A stretch of 64,000 nucleotides of DNA from positions 85,669,391 to 85,733,390 of the forward strand of contig NC_066580.1 of NCBI RefSeq assembly GCF_024323335.1, in the 5' to 3' direction. Within the stretch, counting starts at the first letter, position 1. Each line of letters starts with the position of its first letter. The translations under genes and the position numbers were made by a program. Below are positions 11,491 to 23,931 of the stretch, in pieces. Source of the stretch: Lathyrus oleraceus. Lineage: Eukaryota > Streptophyta > Magnoliopsida > Fabales > Fabaceae. The notes beneath the pieces were generated by a model, which was given only the letters and a program-made list of their open reading frames with translations, was not told the origin of the DNA and searched no databases.

Positions 11491-11752
11491 TGTGCCTATT
11501 TGAGGGTTGGCCTATGTTGGCCTATGATGTAATAGAGATTAATTCCCGCTGTTTTGAGCAGTATAGATATTAGTGGAGTGTACTAATATTGTGGTTGTTG
11601 TTTGGCATGATATAATATGCTTTTGTGATAAATTGTGTTGATAATGTGGAATGGTATACATGATGTTGTGAATGTATGCATTTGTGAATAGACTATTCTA
11701 TGGCTTAGAGTGTGAGCATGTGTCTATTCTTGATTATCGTTGAGGTTGCATT

Positions 11753-11936
11753 GCTAGGTGATTAGCATGCGTATTGTGGCCTTCGGGTGGTAGCTAATTC
11801 CCATGGTGAGGAATTAGTGAGTAAGTCATGTTGATTGTTGTTGTTGTTGTTTGCATGCTAGGTGATTAGCGTGCATATCATGGCCCATTTGGGGTGGTAG
11901 CTAATTCCCATGGTGAGGAATTAGTGAGTGAGTCAT
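11753..11936. repeat. Two-copy direct repeat in the Tekay LTR
   Basis: GCTAGGTGATTAGC...GGAATTAGTGAGT occurs twice with a period of about 104 bp. The copies start at 11753 and 11857. Confidence 0.85.
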
Positions 11937-12646
11937 TATGTCTCAAATGAGTGGGACTAGTGAGCTTGGTAGCCGTGCCTGGATTTGGACGGTGAGGTTG
12001 AACTATATGTTCACAACATAGTCGGTACCGCATGCATAAGAGTCTCATTGCACAATGAATGTATGGCATATGATATGAATGGATGCATTCCAGTATCATA
12101 TGTGTGTTGTGTGTTGTGTTGTTAATGTTGAATATGATTGAGATTTTTACTGTTGAATATGATGGTTGGATGGATATTGCCGTTGCTGAGTGCGTAGTTT
12201 GATTAGGGTGAATTAATGTGTTATTTACTTAGCATTACATGTTGTTCTATAATGCTTATTATATTGATTGAAGAACTCACCCTGACAACTATTTTTTTCA
12301 GGTAACGAGCAGTGAGTTGAGTAGAAGCTAGTGCTATGGAGTCTAGTGTCGTCCTTAGTGGGTCATGCTCTGGTAGATGTAACATCGGGAGGGGATGTTT
12401 GACTATGTTTTAATTTAGTTGTTGATCAACTTTACATGTAATGTAGTACATGCTTTGAATGTTGATGTTTTGTATCCGCTGCGTATTATGCAACTGTTTT
12501 ATTTGATAAATAAATGAGCATGACCGGATGTTTTGATAAATGTTTGTGAAATGATTGTGTGACACCCTTCGGGGCATAATTACTCTGATTAACATGTTAT
12601 TATTTTAATTAAATAATTTGGGGTATTTAGAAGGGTGTTACATTAG

Positions 12647-12658
12647 TGGTATCAGAGC
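12647..12658 (+). promoter_or_regulatory. Primer binding site, Tekay element
   Basis: TGGTATCAGAGC, complementary to the 3' end of plant initiator tRNA-Met, lies 4 nt after the 5' LTR. Confidence 0.9.
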
Positions 12659-12765
12659 ATAGTCGGTCGTGTTGAGTCGTAGTTATTCTGTTCCCCTGTA
12701 CGGGATAGGTGTTGTGTAACCCTATCAGTACTTATTTGTTTTAGTTGTTGGGTTTCAGAATAGAG

Positions 12766-15700
12766 ATGGCTGGAAGAGGTAGAGATGATGCTGCGATTGC
12801 TGAGGCTCTGGGTATGCTAGCTGGAGTACTTGGAGGAAATCCGAATGTTGTGGGGATGGGAGCTGCTCGTCAGTTGAGTGAGTTCCAGAAGAACAATCCT
12901 CCGATGTTCAAAGGAGCATACGATCCAGATGGTGCTCAGAAGTGGTTGAAGGAGATCGAGAGAATCTTCCGAGTAACTGAGTGTGCCGAGAACCAGAAGG
13001 TCAGGTTCGGTACACATATGCTGTCAGAAGAAGCTGATGATTGGTGGGTTGCTACCCGCACTGAGTTGGAAACTGCTGGAAATGCTGAGATTACTTGGGC
13101 TGTGTTCAGGGAAAGATTCCTGAGGAAGTACTTTCCAGAGGATGTCAGAGGGAAGAAAGAGATAGAATTCTTGGAATTGAAGCAGGGTAACAGGTCTGTT
13201 ACTGAGTATGCTGCGAAGTTCACAGAGCTGTCAAAGTACTATACTCCTTATAGTGAGGCTGCTGGAGAATTTTCGAAGTGTGTGAAGTTTGAGAACGGGT
13301 TGCGTCCTGAGATCAAACAGGCAATTGGATATCAGCGAATCAGGGTGTTTTCTGATTTGGTTGACTGTTGCAGGATTTTTGAACAGGATTCCAAAGCCAG
13401 AGCAGAGAGCTATCAACAGAGGGTTGATAGGAAGGGTAAGAATCAGGTTGATCGTGGGAAACCGTATGCAGCTGGCAAAGGTTTTCAGAGGCAGAGTGGA
13501 ATGAGGAGGCCTAGTGGAGGAGATTCTAGTGCTCCTGCTAAGTGTTACAGATGTGGTCAGGCTGGACATCGTATCCATGAGTGTACCAGTAATGAGAAGA
13601 AGTGTTTCAAATGTGGAAAAGGTGGTCATTTGGCTGCAGATTGCCGGTTGAAGACTGTGACTTGCTTCAACTGTGGAGAGGTGGGTCATATCAGTCCACA
13701 GTGTCCTAAGCCAAAGAAAGAGAATCAGTCAGGAGGCAAGGTCTTTGCTTTATCGGGTTCTGAGACTTCTGCAGATGATCGTTTGATCCGAGGTACGTGT
13801 TATATTAATGGCTTTCCTCTTGTAGCTATTATTGACACAGGTGCGACTCATTCTTTTATATCTTTGGATTGTGCTGTGAAACTTAAGTTAGAGATATCTG
13901 AGATGTTGGGTAGTATGGTGATTGATACTCCTGCGAAGGGTTCAGTGACTACTACGTCAGTTTGTTTGAATTGTCCTTTGAGTATTTTTGGTAGAGACTT
14001 TGGGATAGACCTTGTGTGTCTTCCACTAGTGCAGATTGATGTTATCTTGGGAATGAACTGGTTGGTGTTTAACCGAGTTTCTATTAACTGTTTTGATAAG
14101 ACTGTGATATTTCCTGAGATTGAGGAAGGCAAGAGTTTGTTTCTATCAGCGAGGCAGGTGAATGAGGAAGTAGCAGATGGGGCAGAGTTGTTTATGCTGT
14201 TAGCGACTTTGGAAGCTAAAGATAAACTGGTGATCGGTGATCTGGCTGTGGTGTGTGATTTTCCTGATGTGTTTCCGGAAGAGGTGAATGAATTGCCGCC
14301 AGAGCGTGAAGTTGAGTTCTCGATTGATTTGGTACCTGGTACTAGACCGATATCGATGGCTCCTTATCGTATGTCTGCTGTTGAGCTAGCTGAATTGAAG
14401 AGTCAGTTGGAAGATTTGTTGGATAAGAAATTTATTCGTCCGAGTGTGTCACCGTGGGGTGCACCAGTGTTGTTGGTTAAGAAGAAAGAAGGTACTATGA
14501 GGTTGTGTGTGGATTACAGACAACTGAATAAAGTGACGATCAAGAATCGGTATCCTTTACCGAGGATTGATGATTTGATGGATCAATTGGTTGGTGCTAG
14601 TGTGTTCAGCAAGATAGATTTGAGATCTGGGTATCATCAGATACGTGTGAAGACTGAAGATATTCAGAAGACTGCTTTCAGAACAAGGTATGGACATTAT
14701 GAGTATTCTGTAATGCCTTTTGGGGTGACTAATGCGCCTGGAGTATTCATGGAGTATATGAATAGGATTTTTCATCCGTATCTAGATCAGTTTGTTGTGG
14801 TGTTTATTGATGACATTTTGGTGTATTCGAAATCTGAAGAAGAACATGCTGAGCATTTGAGAGTGGTGTTGGAAGTTCTACGAGAAAAGAAGTTATTTGC
14901 TAAACTCTCAAAATGTGAATTTTGGTTAGAAGAGGTTAGTTTTCTTGGTCATGTGATTTCAAGAGGTGGTGTTGCTGTTGATCCTTCTAAGATAGAAGCG
15001 GTGTCTAAGTGGGAAGCTCCGAAGTCAGTTTCTGAGATAAGAAGTTTTCTTGGACTTGCAGGTTACTATAGGAAGTTTATTGAGGGATTCTCTAAGTTGG
15101 CGTTACCGTTGACAATGTTGACCAGAAAGGGGCAAGCGTTTGTTTGGGACTCAAAATGTGAAGAAGGGTTCCAAGAGTTAAAGAGAAGGTTGACTACTGC
15201 TCCTATCCTGATATTACCGAGTTCGTCGGAACCATTTGAGGTTTACTGTGATGCTTCATTGTTGGGTTTAGGTGGTGTGTTGATGCAGAATAAGCAGGTT
15301 ATAGCTTATGCTTCGAGACAACTAAGGGTTCATGAGAGGAACTATCCGACGCATGATTTGGAGTTGGCAGCTGTGGTATTTGTTCTGAAGTTATGGAGGC
15401 ATTATTTGTACGGGTCAAGATTTGAGGTTTTCAGTGACCATAAGAGTTTAAAGTATTTGTTTGATCAGAAAGAGTTGAATATGAGACAGAGGAGATGGTT
15501 AGAATTTCTGAAGGATTATGATTTTGGTTTGAATTACCATCCGGGTAAAGCAAACGTTGTGGCTGACGCATTGAGTCGGAAATCATTGCATATGTCTATG
15601 TTAATGGTTAAGGAATTGGATTTAATTGAGCAGTTTAGAGACTTGAGTTTGGTGTGTGAGAGTACTCACAATAGTGTTAAATTGGGAATGTTGAAGTTAA

Positions 15701-17137
15701 CAAGTGGTATTCTGGACGAGATCAGAGAGGGTCAGAAATCCGATATGCTTTTGGTTGATAAGTTGACGTTAGTGAATCAAGGTCAAGGTGGTGAATTCAG
15801 AGTTGATGAGAATGGTATTTTGAAATTTGGTAGTCGGGTGTGTATTCCGGATGTTACTGAACTTAAGAAGAGTATTCTGGAAGAAGGACATCGTAGTGGC
15901 TTGAGTATTCATCCTGGAGCTACGAAGATGTATCATGATTTGAAGAAGTTATTTTGGTGGCCGGGAATGAAAAGAGAAATTGCGAGTTTTGTTTATTCTT
16001 GTTTGACTTGTCAGAAGTCAAAGATTGAGCATCAGAAGCCGTCTGGGCTAATGCAACCGTTGGCTATTCCAGAGTGGAAGTGGGATAGTATCAGTATGGA
16101 TTTTGTTTCTGGTTTGCCGAAGGCAAGTAAGAATTTTGAGGCTATATGGGTAATTGTTGATAGATTGACGAAGTCGGCTCATTTCATTCCGATCAGAATG
16201 GATTATCCGTTAGAGAGGCTAGCTGAGTTGTATATTGAGAAGATTGTAAGTTTGCATGGTATTCCGTCTAGTATTGTTTCGGACAGAGATCCTAGATTTA
16301 CATCGAAGTTCTGGGAAGGTTTGCAGAAGGCTTTGGGAACTAAGCTGAGATTGAGTTCTGCATATCATCCGCAGACTGATGGTCAGACTGAGAGGACGAT
16401 TCAGTCATTAGAGGATCTTTTGAGAGCTTGTGTTTTGGAAAAAAGGAGGTGCTTGGGATTGTTATTTGCCTTTGATTGAGTTTACCTACAACAATAGTTT
16501 TCATTCGAGTATTGGTATGGCACCGTTTGAAGCTTTGTATGGTAGGAGATGTCGGACACCTTTATGTTGGTATGAGTCCGGTGAGAGTGCGGTGGTTGGA
16601 CCGGAGATTGTTCAACAAACTACGGAAAAGATTAAGATGATTCAGGATAAGATGAGAATTGCTCAGAGTCGTCAGAAGAGTTATCATGATAAGAGGAGGA
16701 AATCACTTGAGTTCCAAGAGGGAGATCATGTGTTTCTTCGTGTTACTCCGATAACTGGTGTTGGTCGAGCCTTGAAGTCGAAGAAGTTGACACCTCGATT
16801 TATTGGTCCTTATCAGATTTTGGAGAGGATAGGGGAAGTAGCCTATCGTATCGCTTTACCGCCGTCGCTTGCGAATTTGCATGACGTTTTTCATGTGTCT
16901 CAGTTGAGGAGGTACATTCATGATCCGTCGCATGTAGTCCAAGTAGATGATGTACAGGTGAGAGATAACCTGACTGTTGAAACATCACCTATGAGGATTG
17001 AGGATCGAGAGTTGAAGCAGTTGCGGGGTAAAGAGATTGCCTTGGTGAAGGTAGCTTGGGGAGGACCAGCAGGTGGCAATGTGACTTGGGAACTTGAGAG
17101 TCAGATGAAAGAGTCTTATCCGGAGTTATTCGCTTGA
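12766..17137 (+). CDS. Tekay gag-pol polyprotein with chromodomain (one frameshift)
   Basis: ATG 12766 ([15 protein letters not shown]...) opens a polyprotein of about 1450 residues. In order it has a retrotransposon gag region, three CCHC zinc knuckles ([42 protein letters not shown]; about 13540-13710), aspartic protease (DTG at 13834-13842), reverse transcriptase with the FIDD active site at 14803-14814, and RNase H. Integrase follows, with an HHCC finger and the D...D...E core (ending in [13 protein letters not shown]), and then a C-terminal Tekay-type chromodomain (about 16990-17134). The frame is open to 16479 but shifts at a run of six A (16439-16444), after which integrase and chromodomain continue to TGA 17135. 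The upstream TTG at 12745 is not the start. With LTRs nearly identical, the frameshift must be recent, or it could be a sequencing error in a homopolymer. Confidence 0.93.
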
Positions 17138-17167
17138 GGTATGTTTTCGAGGACGAAAACTCTTTTA

Positions 17168-17179
17168 GTGGGGGAGAGT
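17168..17179 (+). promoter_or_regulatory. Polypurine tract, Tekay element
   Basis: AGTGGGGGAGAG lies immediately before the 3' LTR. Confidence 0.85.
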
Positions 17180-19180
17180 TGTAACACCCCGATAATAATA
17201 AAATAATTATTTGAATTGAGTTAATAATTTATTTATTAATTTAATTAAATAATTGGAAATTTTATTATTATTATTATTGGATTATTATTTTGGAAAATAT
17301 ATAAGTTGGACTTAAGAAATATCCCATTTGGTAAGAAAAGGTTTTACGTGAAACAGAGAACGATCGTGAAAGAAGAGGAAAAGGGCAAAGAGACAGAGCG
17401 AGGGCTGAAGGTTGAAGAAGGAAGGGCTTGAGCTTAGAGATTCGCCGGATTAACTCAGGTAAGGGGGTTTATCGTCAATTAACGGGTATTATGGGATAAT
17501 ATGTCATGGGTAGTGATAAGCTGTTGATTGACCCTAATTGGGAATTGTAAATGCTGAAATTTTGTTGGATGAACCGTGTTAGAAGTTGAAATTTAGTCGG
17601 TAATTGAGTCTGTTGTAATTTCCCGATCGTATGGCTTTTTACGGAATCGGATTCGGAGGTCCGGAAGTCCTCCAATGGCGGAAAATGCGGAGAATTCTGC
17701 ATTCTGCCTTGAGTTAGCGCAGGAACAGCTTCTGTCTTGCGTTAACCGGTTAACCCAGGGTGTTAACCGGTTAACACTGTGTTGGATTATGAATATGTGC
17801 TGTTTTGTCTGCGTTAACCGGTTAACCCAGGGTGTTAACCGGTTAACACTGTTGTAATTTCTGATATTTGGCTGTTTGTGCTGCGTTAACCGGTTAACCC
17901 AGGGCGTTAACCGGTTAACACTGTTAAATTTTGAGACAGAAGGCGTGTTGTGCTGCGTTAACCGGTTAACCCAGGGCGTTAACCGGTTAACGCTGTTGCA
18001 AAGTGGAAAAATGTTAATTTTAATGTTGTGTGCCTATTTGAGGGTTGGCCTATGTTGGCCTATGATGTAATAGAGATTAATTCCCGCTGTTTTGAGCAGT
18101 ATAGATATTAGTGGAGTGTACTAATATTGTGGTTGTTGTTTGGCATGATATAATATGCTTTTGTGATAAATTGTGTTGATAATGTGGAATGGTATACATG
18201 ATGTTGTGAATGTATGCATTTGTGAATAGACTATTCTATGGCTTAGAGTGTGAGCATGTGTCTATTCTTGATTATCGTTGAGGTTGCATTGCTAGGTGAT
18301 TAGCATGCGTATTGTGGCCTTCGGGTGGTAGCTAATTCCCATGGTGAGGAATTAGTGAGTATGTCATGTTGATTGTTGTTGTTGTTGTTTGCATGCTAGG
18401 TGATTAGCGTGCATATCATGGCCCATTTGGGGTGGTAGCTAATTCCCATGGTGAGGAATTAGTGAGTGAGTCATTATGTCTCAAATGAGTGGGACTAGTG
18501 AGCTTGGTAGCCGTGCCTGGATTTGGACGGTGAGGTTGAACTATATGTTCACAACATAGTTGGTACCGCATGCATAAGAGTCTCATTGCACAATGAATGT
18601 ATGGCATATGATATGAATGGATGCATTCCAGTATCATATGTGTGTTGTGTGTTGTGTTGTTAATGTTGAATATGATTGAGATTTTTACTGTTGAATATGA
18701 TGGTTGGATGGATATTGCCGTTGCTGAGTGCGTAGTTTGATTAGGGTGAATTAATGTGTTATTTACTTAGCATTACATGTTGTTCTATAATGCTTATTAT
18801 ATTGATTGAAGAACTCACCCTTACAACTATTTTTTTCAGGTAACGAGCAGTGAGTTGAGTAGAAGCTAGTGCTATGGAGTCTAGTGTCGTCCTTAGTGGG
18901 TCATGCTCTGGTAGATGTAACATCGGGAGGGGATGTTTGACTATGTTTTAATTTAGTTGTTGATCAACTTTACATGTAATGTAGTACATGCTTTGAATGT
19001 TGATGTTTTGTATCCGCTGCGTATTATGCAACTGTTTTATTTGATAAATAAATGAGCATGACCGGATGTTTTGATAAATGTTTGTGAAATGATTGTGTGA
19101 CACCCTTCGGGGCATAATTACTCTGATTAACATGTTATTATTTTAATTAAATAATTTGGGGTATTTAGAAGGGTGTTACA
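17180..19180 (+). mobile_element. Tekay 3' LTR
   Basis: 2001 bp. By eye it differs from the 5' LTR by one lost G in each of two runs and by three substitutions (near 18361, 18561 and 18822). It ends GGGTGTTACA followed by the CCTCT duplication. Confidence 0.95.
17741..18028. repeat. 4 x 72-bp palindrome array, 3' LTR copy
   Basis: Same array as at 11203-11490, with palindromes starting at 17741, 17762, 17813, 17834, 17885, 17906, 17957 and 17978. Confidence 0.95.
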
Positions 19181-19185
19181 CCTCT

Positions 19186-19320
19186 CGCGGAGCCAAAATC
19201 CTCACCAAGAGTTATCGCAGTTTTTTTCCCTGGCTATGCACCTGCTTCTCCTCCATCCTCCGACAAGTTTGGTGTTATCGATGTTAAGTTTATAAAGGCT
19301 AAAGCTAGAGTCTTCACCTC
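19186..19320 (+). pseudogene. Unrecognised ORF, 3' part
   Basis: This continues the frame opened at 10437 across the Tekay insertion (AEPKSSPRVIAVFFPGYAPA...). It is cut at 19320 by the Ogre LTR. No domain is recognised. Confidence 0.45.
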
Positions 19321-20825
19321 CGTAAGACCCCAATTTTGACCCTAATATCCCTCATGTAATCTCATCATATGCATTAGCATTGGGATCATACCTTGGCATC
19401 CTCCTTTCCCCTCTTTTATTGGGTTTGTTTTGGGAGAGATCACCAAGCACCATGTGATTGTATCATACGTGTATTTTATCATTTCACTAACCAAAATACC
19501 AAAAATATGTCTTTGTATTTGCCTAACTCTTTTGTAGGTGCGACATGATCACCTTTGATCCATCAAGTTCAAATATAGGGTTTAAGACCCTCATTGCTAA
19601 GAGCTCAACCAAGGAATAATCCACCATGGCCCTAGGCATCATATATATTCCACCATGATCTCAACATGTTATTTTGATCAATATTTCTTCAAGAGTTTGG
19701 AGTTGGTTTACCTTGGAAACCCTAGTTCATATGGGTATCTTGAGTAACTTCTTCAACAAGCTTCTTCGCCAATTGATTAAATTTATCAAGGGACACTTCA
19801 AATTTCATCATCTTATGCATATATGATCTACCATGAGCCTAAAAATTCAATATAATTATAAGTTAGCAAGGTGGTTGATGGTGGTTGACCAGAGGAATTC
19901 ATCTGATCAAAACTAGGCCCCCATAGACCCTATCTCCTAAAATATTTATCATATAAAAATGATTCCAAGAGAAATGTTACTCTAAAATACATTCCAAACA
20001 ACTTTCATGTTGAAGTCTAGAGCTAATTTTTCTTGGAAAGTCATTTTCAATGTTGAAACATTATAGGTCATTTTGTGTAAACCCTAATTTGAAAGTCAAC
20101 TTCCCAAGGCCATAACTTGCTCAATTTTTATGAGATGTAATCTTTCCAAGTTGCACGATCAAATTAAAGGTTTCTACTACCACTTTTATGTTTGGAGTGA
20201 GAGCACATTAAACTTGTATGATCATGTGATATGAGGATACATTATAGGTTATTTTGGACCAATACCATTGAACAAGCGATTTTCCTCAACTTCAAAAATG
20301 CATAACTCACGCATCCCAAATCCAAATGATGTCAAATTTGTGACCATTTTGAAGGTTTTTAACTTTGATGAAGACACTTTTCTCATTTGGAGCTCACATG
20401 AAAAGTTAGGAAAGGTGGTATAATTGAACATGTGGCTTGACACTTAGAAAATATTTTGACATGGTGAAATTTCCAAACTTCCACCTTAAAATTCGCCATG
20501 ATAAAACTTCCAAATGGAAAAGTGTTAAACATAAGAGTTGTTCCTCTTGATCTAAGCTTTCCAAAGAGTCCTAATTCTTTCATTTTGGATAAAGTTTCAG
20601 GGGTATGCGCATGGATTAAACAAGGATGTATTAGTTGGCAAGGATCATGCTTCAAACATTGAAATATATTTGCCTTGCAATTCAAACTTCATTCAGACCT
20701 CAGTTAAGTTGATTGTGGACCTAGTAGAGTTGCTTCATGGGCGAGTACACGCCCATACAAGCATATACACTGCATTGCCAGTTTTGGAAGTATTTTCAAG
20801 TGTGCGAATAACACTCATCTTTTGC

Positions 20826-20833
20826 TATAAATA
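20826..20833 (+). promoter_or_regulatory. TATA box, Ogre LTR-B
   Basis: GCTATAAATAGAGG, at the same relative position as in LTR-A. Confidence 0.65.
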
Positions 20834-22158
20834 GAGGTCCAATGCTTCAGTTTGAAGACCTTGTGCGCCATCTTTGCCCCCAACCATTGAGACCCTCTCA
20901 AATCAAAGGAAAACCTGATAAATTTCAATTGAAATTTGAGTTTGAATCTCACTGTTTGGAGATTCAAAAACTCCAGGATCCAAATCTTTACACCACTCTT
21001 AATCCACTTCCACATGCTCCATAAGCAAGATCAAGCACGAATTGAAGCAAGAGAGATCCAGTTCTGTACAACATTGAAGGTATTTTTCCAGATTTTTCTT
21101 CTCTTCTATTCTCTCTCAATTCTCATCAATTCTCTTGGATCCTTGGTTGTCTGTATTCCTACCAATGTAGGCAAGAAGATTGAGTTACTTTGAGGTCAAA
21201 TCGAAGCAACTCAATTGACCCACCTTAAAATTCAACTCCACGTATCTTTCTATATATTTGGAGTTAGGTGAAATTGAGGTGATATTCGTGATCTACGCCA
21301 TTTTTTCTTTAATGGCATGTCCTCCTTTTTCATTTGTGATATGGTGATGAATGAACCAGTCCGGCCAGGGTGATCGGCGAAGATGACCGACCTTTGACTC
21401 CGACGATGAGTTGGAAGTGTTCATAGCCATTGATTTGATTTAAAATGTTTTAATCTAGCGCGCTCATTGTGATTACCAAACATGTGGAATGCTGACTAGC
21501 ACGCACCATGGAACGCGTGCCCTCCACCACTTGATATGCCACCTCAATTAATGAGGGAGATCAAGTGGTCCACGTTTTTTTTATTATCTGATTTTTACTT
21601 TTATTCCTTTGTTTTTCATTAATTCATATTAATTTTAATATTGATCAAAAAAATATGAGAGTTTCACCAAAAAAAATTAAATAAAATCCTCTTTCATTTT
21701 CTGAATTAAAAATATTTCTTGGATCGCTATTAATATTTTTCATGATTTAATTGATTTTGTGAATATTTTTAATTGTTTAAAAATACTTTTAAGTTTCCAA
21801 AAATTTTGAAATTTTTTCTCCAAGGTCCTTTGACCTTGTTTGACCTAGGATGAATTTCATGACCATTTCTTTGGTGTTTTGATGAGGTTTTAGGAAATTG
21901 ACCAACCATATTTAATTTAATGTATTATTTTTATTAATTTTAATTGATTAAATGACAAATTAATTGTGTAGAGCCTTTTTAATTGACTTTGTGTGTTTAA
22001 CTTGTGTTGTCGGGGCATTGGTCAAGGTTGATTTGACTTTGTTGGGTTAAGATCATTGGATTTAGGGGATTAATGGAATGTACATTCCATCTCCCAAAAT
22101 GATTGAATGATCTTAACATGGTAAAAGTCCTCCTTTGTCCAATTTGTGTTTGATCCAT

Positions 22159-22174
22159 CCCCCCCCCCCCCCCC
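22159..22174. repeat. Poly-C run
   Basis: Sixteen consecutive C in LTR-B. Confidence 0.9.
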
Positions 22175-23913
22175 TCTTCATCTCATTCCCCTTCTTTATG
22201 CATTCATGTCATGGACCTATAATATCTCAATATCCTAAGGGTAGTTGATTGCAAAACCAACATAAGTATGGATAAGATTAGGCTCCCCACTTTGCGTATT
22301 CATTTTGTGTGTGGTATGTTTCATGAGCATAGTTCATTATACTATGTCTCTAACATGCATTAATACCAAAATTCTATTGCCTTACCTCAAATAGTTGTGA
22401 CTTCTACATAAGTCCAATTACGATTGTTTAACATAGCGCTAAATTTTGACATAAAAGGCATAGCATTCTAGTTAGTAATATTGTAAGTCTCCCCTCTTTC
22501 ATGGTATTGTGTCAAAACATGGTCTTTTTTTCCTTCCTTTCTAAGATGTCTTGGTTCAAGGATTCATGCTTGTGATAAGTGGGTTGAGTGTTTTCCAAAG
22601 AATGACTTAAACAAAAAGCAAAGCAAAAGTAATACTAACTTATAACTCATTAGCAACTAATATTTAATTTCATGTCATTTACTTTTAATGCAATTTAATT
22701 TTTGAGCTTTATTCATTTGCCATTATTCATACCTTTCAAATTGTTTATGTTAATGTCATTTTTAATTTGGCCATTTGGACCATATTTTGTGATATATTTT
22801 GTTTGTGTATATTGTGTTTGTTAGTGTGGTCTTTGACCATTAATGTACATAATAAGAACAAAAATCTTTAAAAATATCTTGTGTGGACTGTTGGTTTGAT
22901 CTGAGACAATTGGGACTAGAATTTAGGCAACACTCCCTATGCAAAGGACTTAGTCAATGCCAACTTTCATGTAACCAAATGCTTGTAATTTGAAAATTCA
23001 TCGGATACATCATTGAAGATCCATATGAGTTCATCTACAACATGGGAAAATTCATCTGCTACATGGGAAAATTTGAAGAAGATCATGGAGTTGCTAAGCT
23101 TGGATATGGCTGTCTTTATTTGATGTCTTTCTCTTCAAGTTGCTATTTTGTGCATTGTTTGTTGCTTGATTCTACAGTCCAAAAGGAAAATTGAGTTTCT
23201 ATATGACATTCTTGTCTATTGGATTGTAGCCCATTGGTCAGATCTTTTCAACTCTAAACTTTTAAATTTATGCTTAGGATTAGCCTCTTAAACTCCTCCC
23301 TACTTCTTTAATTTCAAAATCTCTCCCCCCTTTTTTAAAATCTTCTTTGCTTGTGTTTGTTGAGTTCTAAACTTTGACCATTTTTGCAAATTAGAAACTT
23401 TTGCCTTATGCCATTGCATTTTCAAACTCTTTTCTTAATCAAACTTATAAATATACTTAATTATACTTGACTTAAAATTTTCAAAAGCCAAAAAGAACTA
23501 ACACTCATTCAAACCATTTTTAGGCCTTTGTGCCTTTCAAACTTAAATTTTTGTTAAAAGCAATGCACTCACTTTGAAATTGATACCATGAACAACGAGG
23601 TTATGATCCCTCATTTTTATGTTGGTACGTAAGCACAAGTCTGAAGGTCTTGTAAAACACAAAAAAATAATTAATGAATTCTTCTATCATCCCTCCATTC
23701 CTTTTGTTTGCTAAGACCTTCCTTCTGTGTAACCAACCCCCTTACCTGTAATCTCTGAAAATTTATTAGTTTTGATTTGAAAACTTCTTATTTTTGGGGT
23801 TTGTTCGTACTTTTCCCTTGGAAACGATGAAAGCGAGGTGGACACTCTTATTTATTTGACGTCTAGCTTACCTATAGCTTGATGATCATGAATTTACCGC
23901 TACAAAAATTAAG

Positions 23914-23931
23914 TGGCGACTCTGCTGGGGA
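23914..23931 (+). promoter_or_regulatory. Primer binding site, second Ogre
   Basis: TGGCGACTCTGCTGGGGA lies 9 nt after the LTR end. It is the Ogre/Tat-type site, reported as complementary to tRNA-Arg. Confidence 0.85.

Larger units (their letters stand above)
10640..12642 (+). mobile_element. Tekay 5' LTR
   Basis: TGTAACACCCC...GGGTGTTACA, 2003 bp. It contains a TATA-like ATATATAAG near 10758-10766, a 4 x 72-bp palindrome array (11203-11490) and an approximately 104-bp-period duplication (11753-11936). Short frames that translate the array as VNRLTQGVNRLT are not genes. Confidence 0.95.
10640..19180 (+). mobile_element. Complete Ty3/gypsy Tekay (Del) chromovirus
   Basis: This is an 8541-bp element with LTRs of 2003 and 2001 bp and a perfect 5-bp target duplication, CCTCT (10635-10639 and 19181-19185). 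It has a tRNA-iMet-type primer site, one gag-pol reading frame with chromodomain, and a polypurine tract. By eye the two LTRs differ by three substitutions and two single-base indels, so the insertion is very recent. It is the youngest clear event in the window and splits an older ORF. Confidence 0.95.
19321..23904 (+). mobile_element. Ogre 5' LTR (LTR-B), 4.6 kb
   Basis: The LTR starts CGTAAGACCCCAATTTTGAC, with the TG mutated to CG, and ends ...ACCGCTACA. It is 4584 bp and co-linear with LTR-A (5173-9793) but clearly diverged from it, so this is a separate insertion of the same family. A run of 16 C (22159-22174) is not present in LTR-A. Confidence 0.87.

Noticed and set aside
11137..11532. 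Small ORFs reading VNRLTQGVNRLT in the Tekay LTR (also 17675-18070).
   Set aside because: They are translations of the palindrome array, lie inside LTRs and have no domain.
12936..14132. Several minus-strand ORFs opposite the Tekay gag-pol.
   Set aside because: They are shadows of a well-supported plus-strand polyprotein.
23914..23931. Part of a tRNA gene.
   Set aside because: Only the 18-nt complement of a tRNA 3' end is present, right after an LTR, as expected for a primer site.
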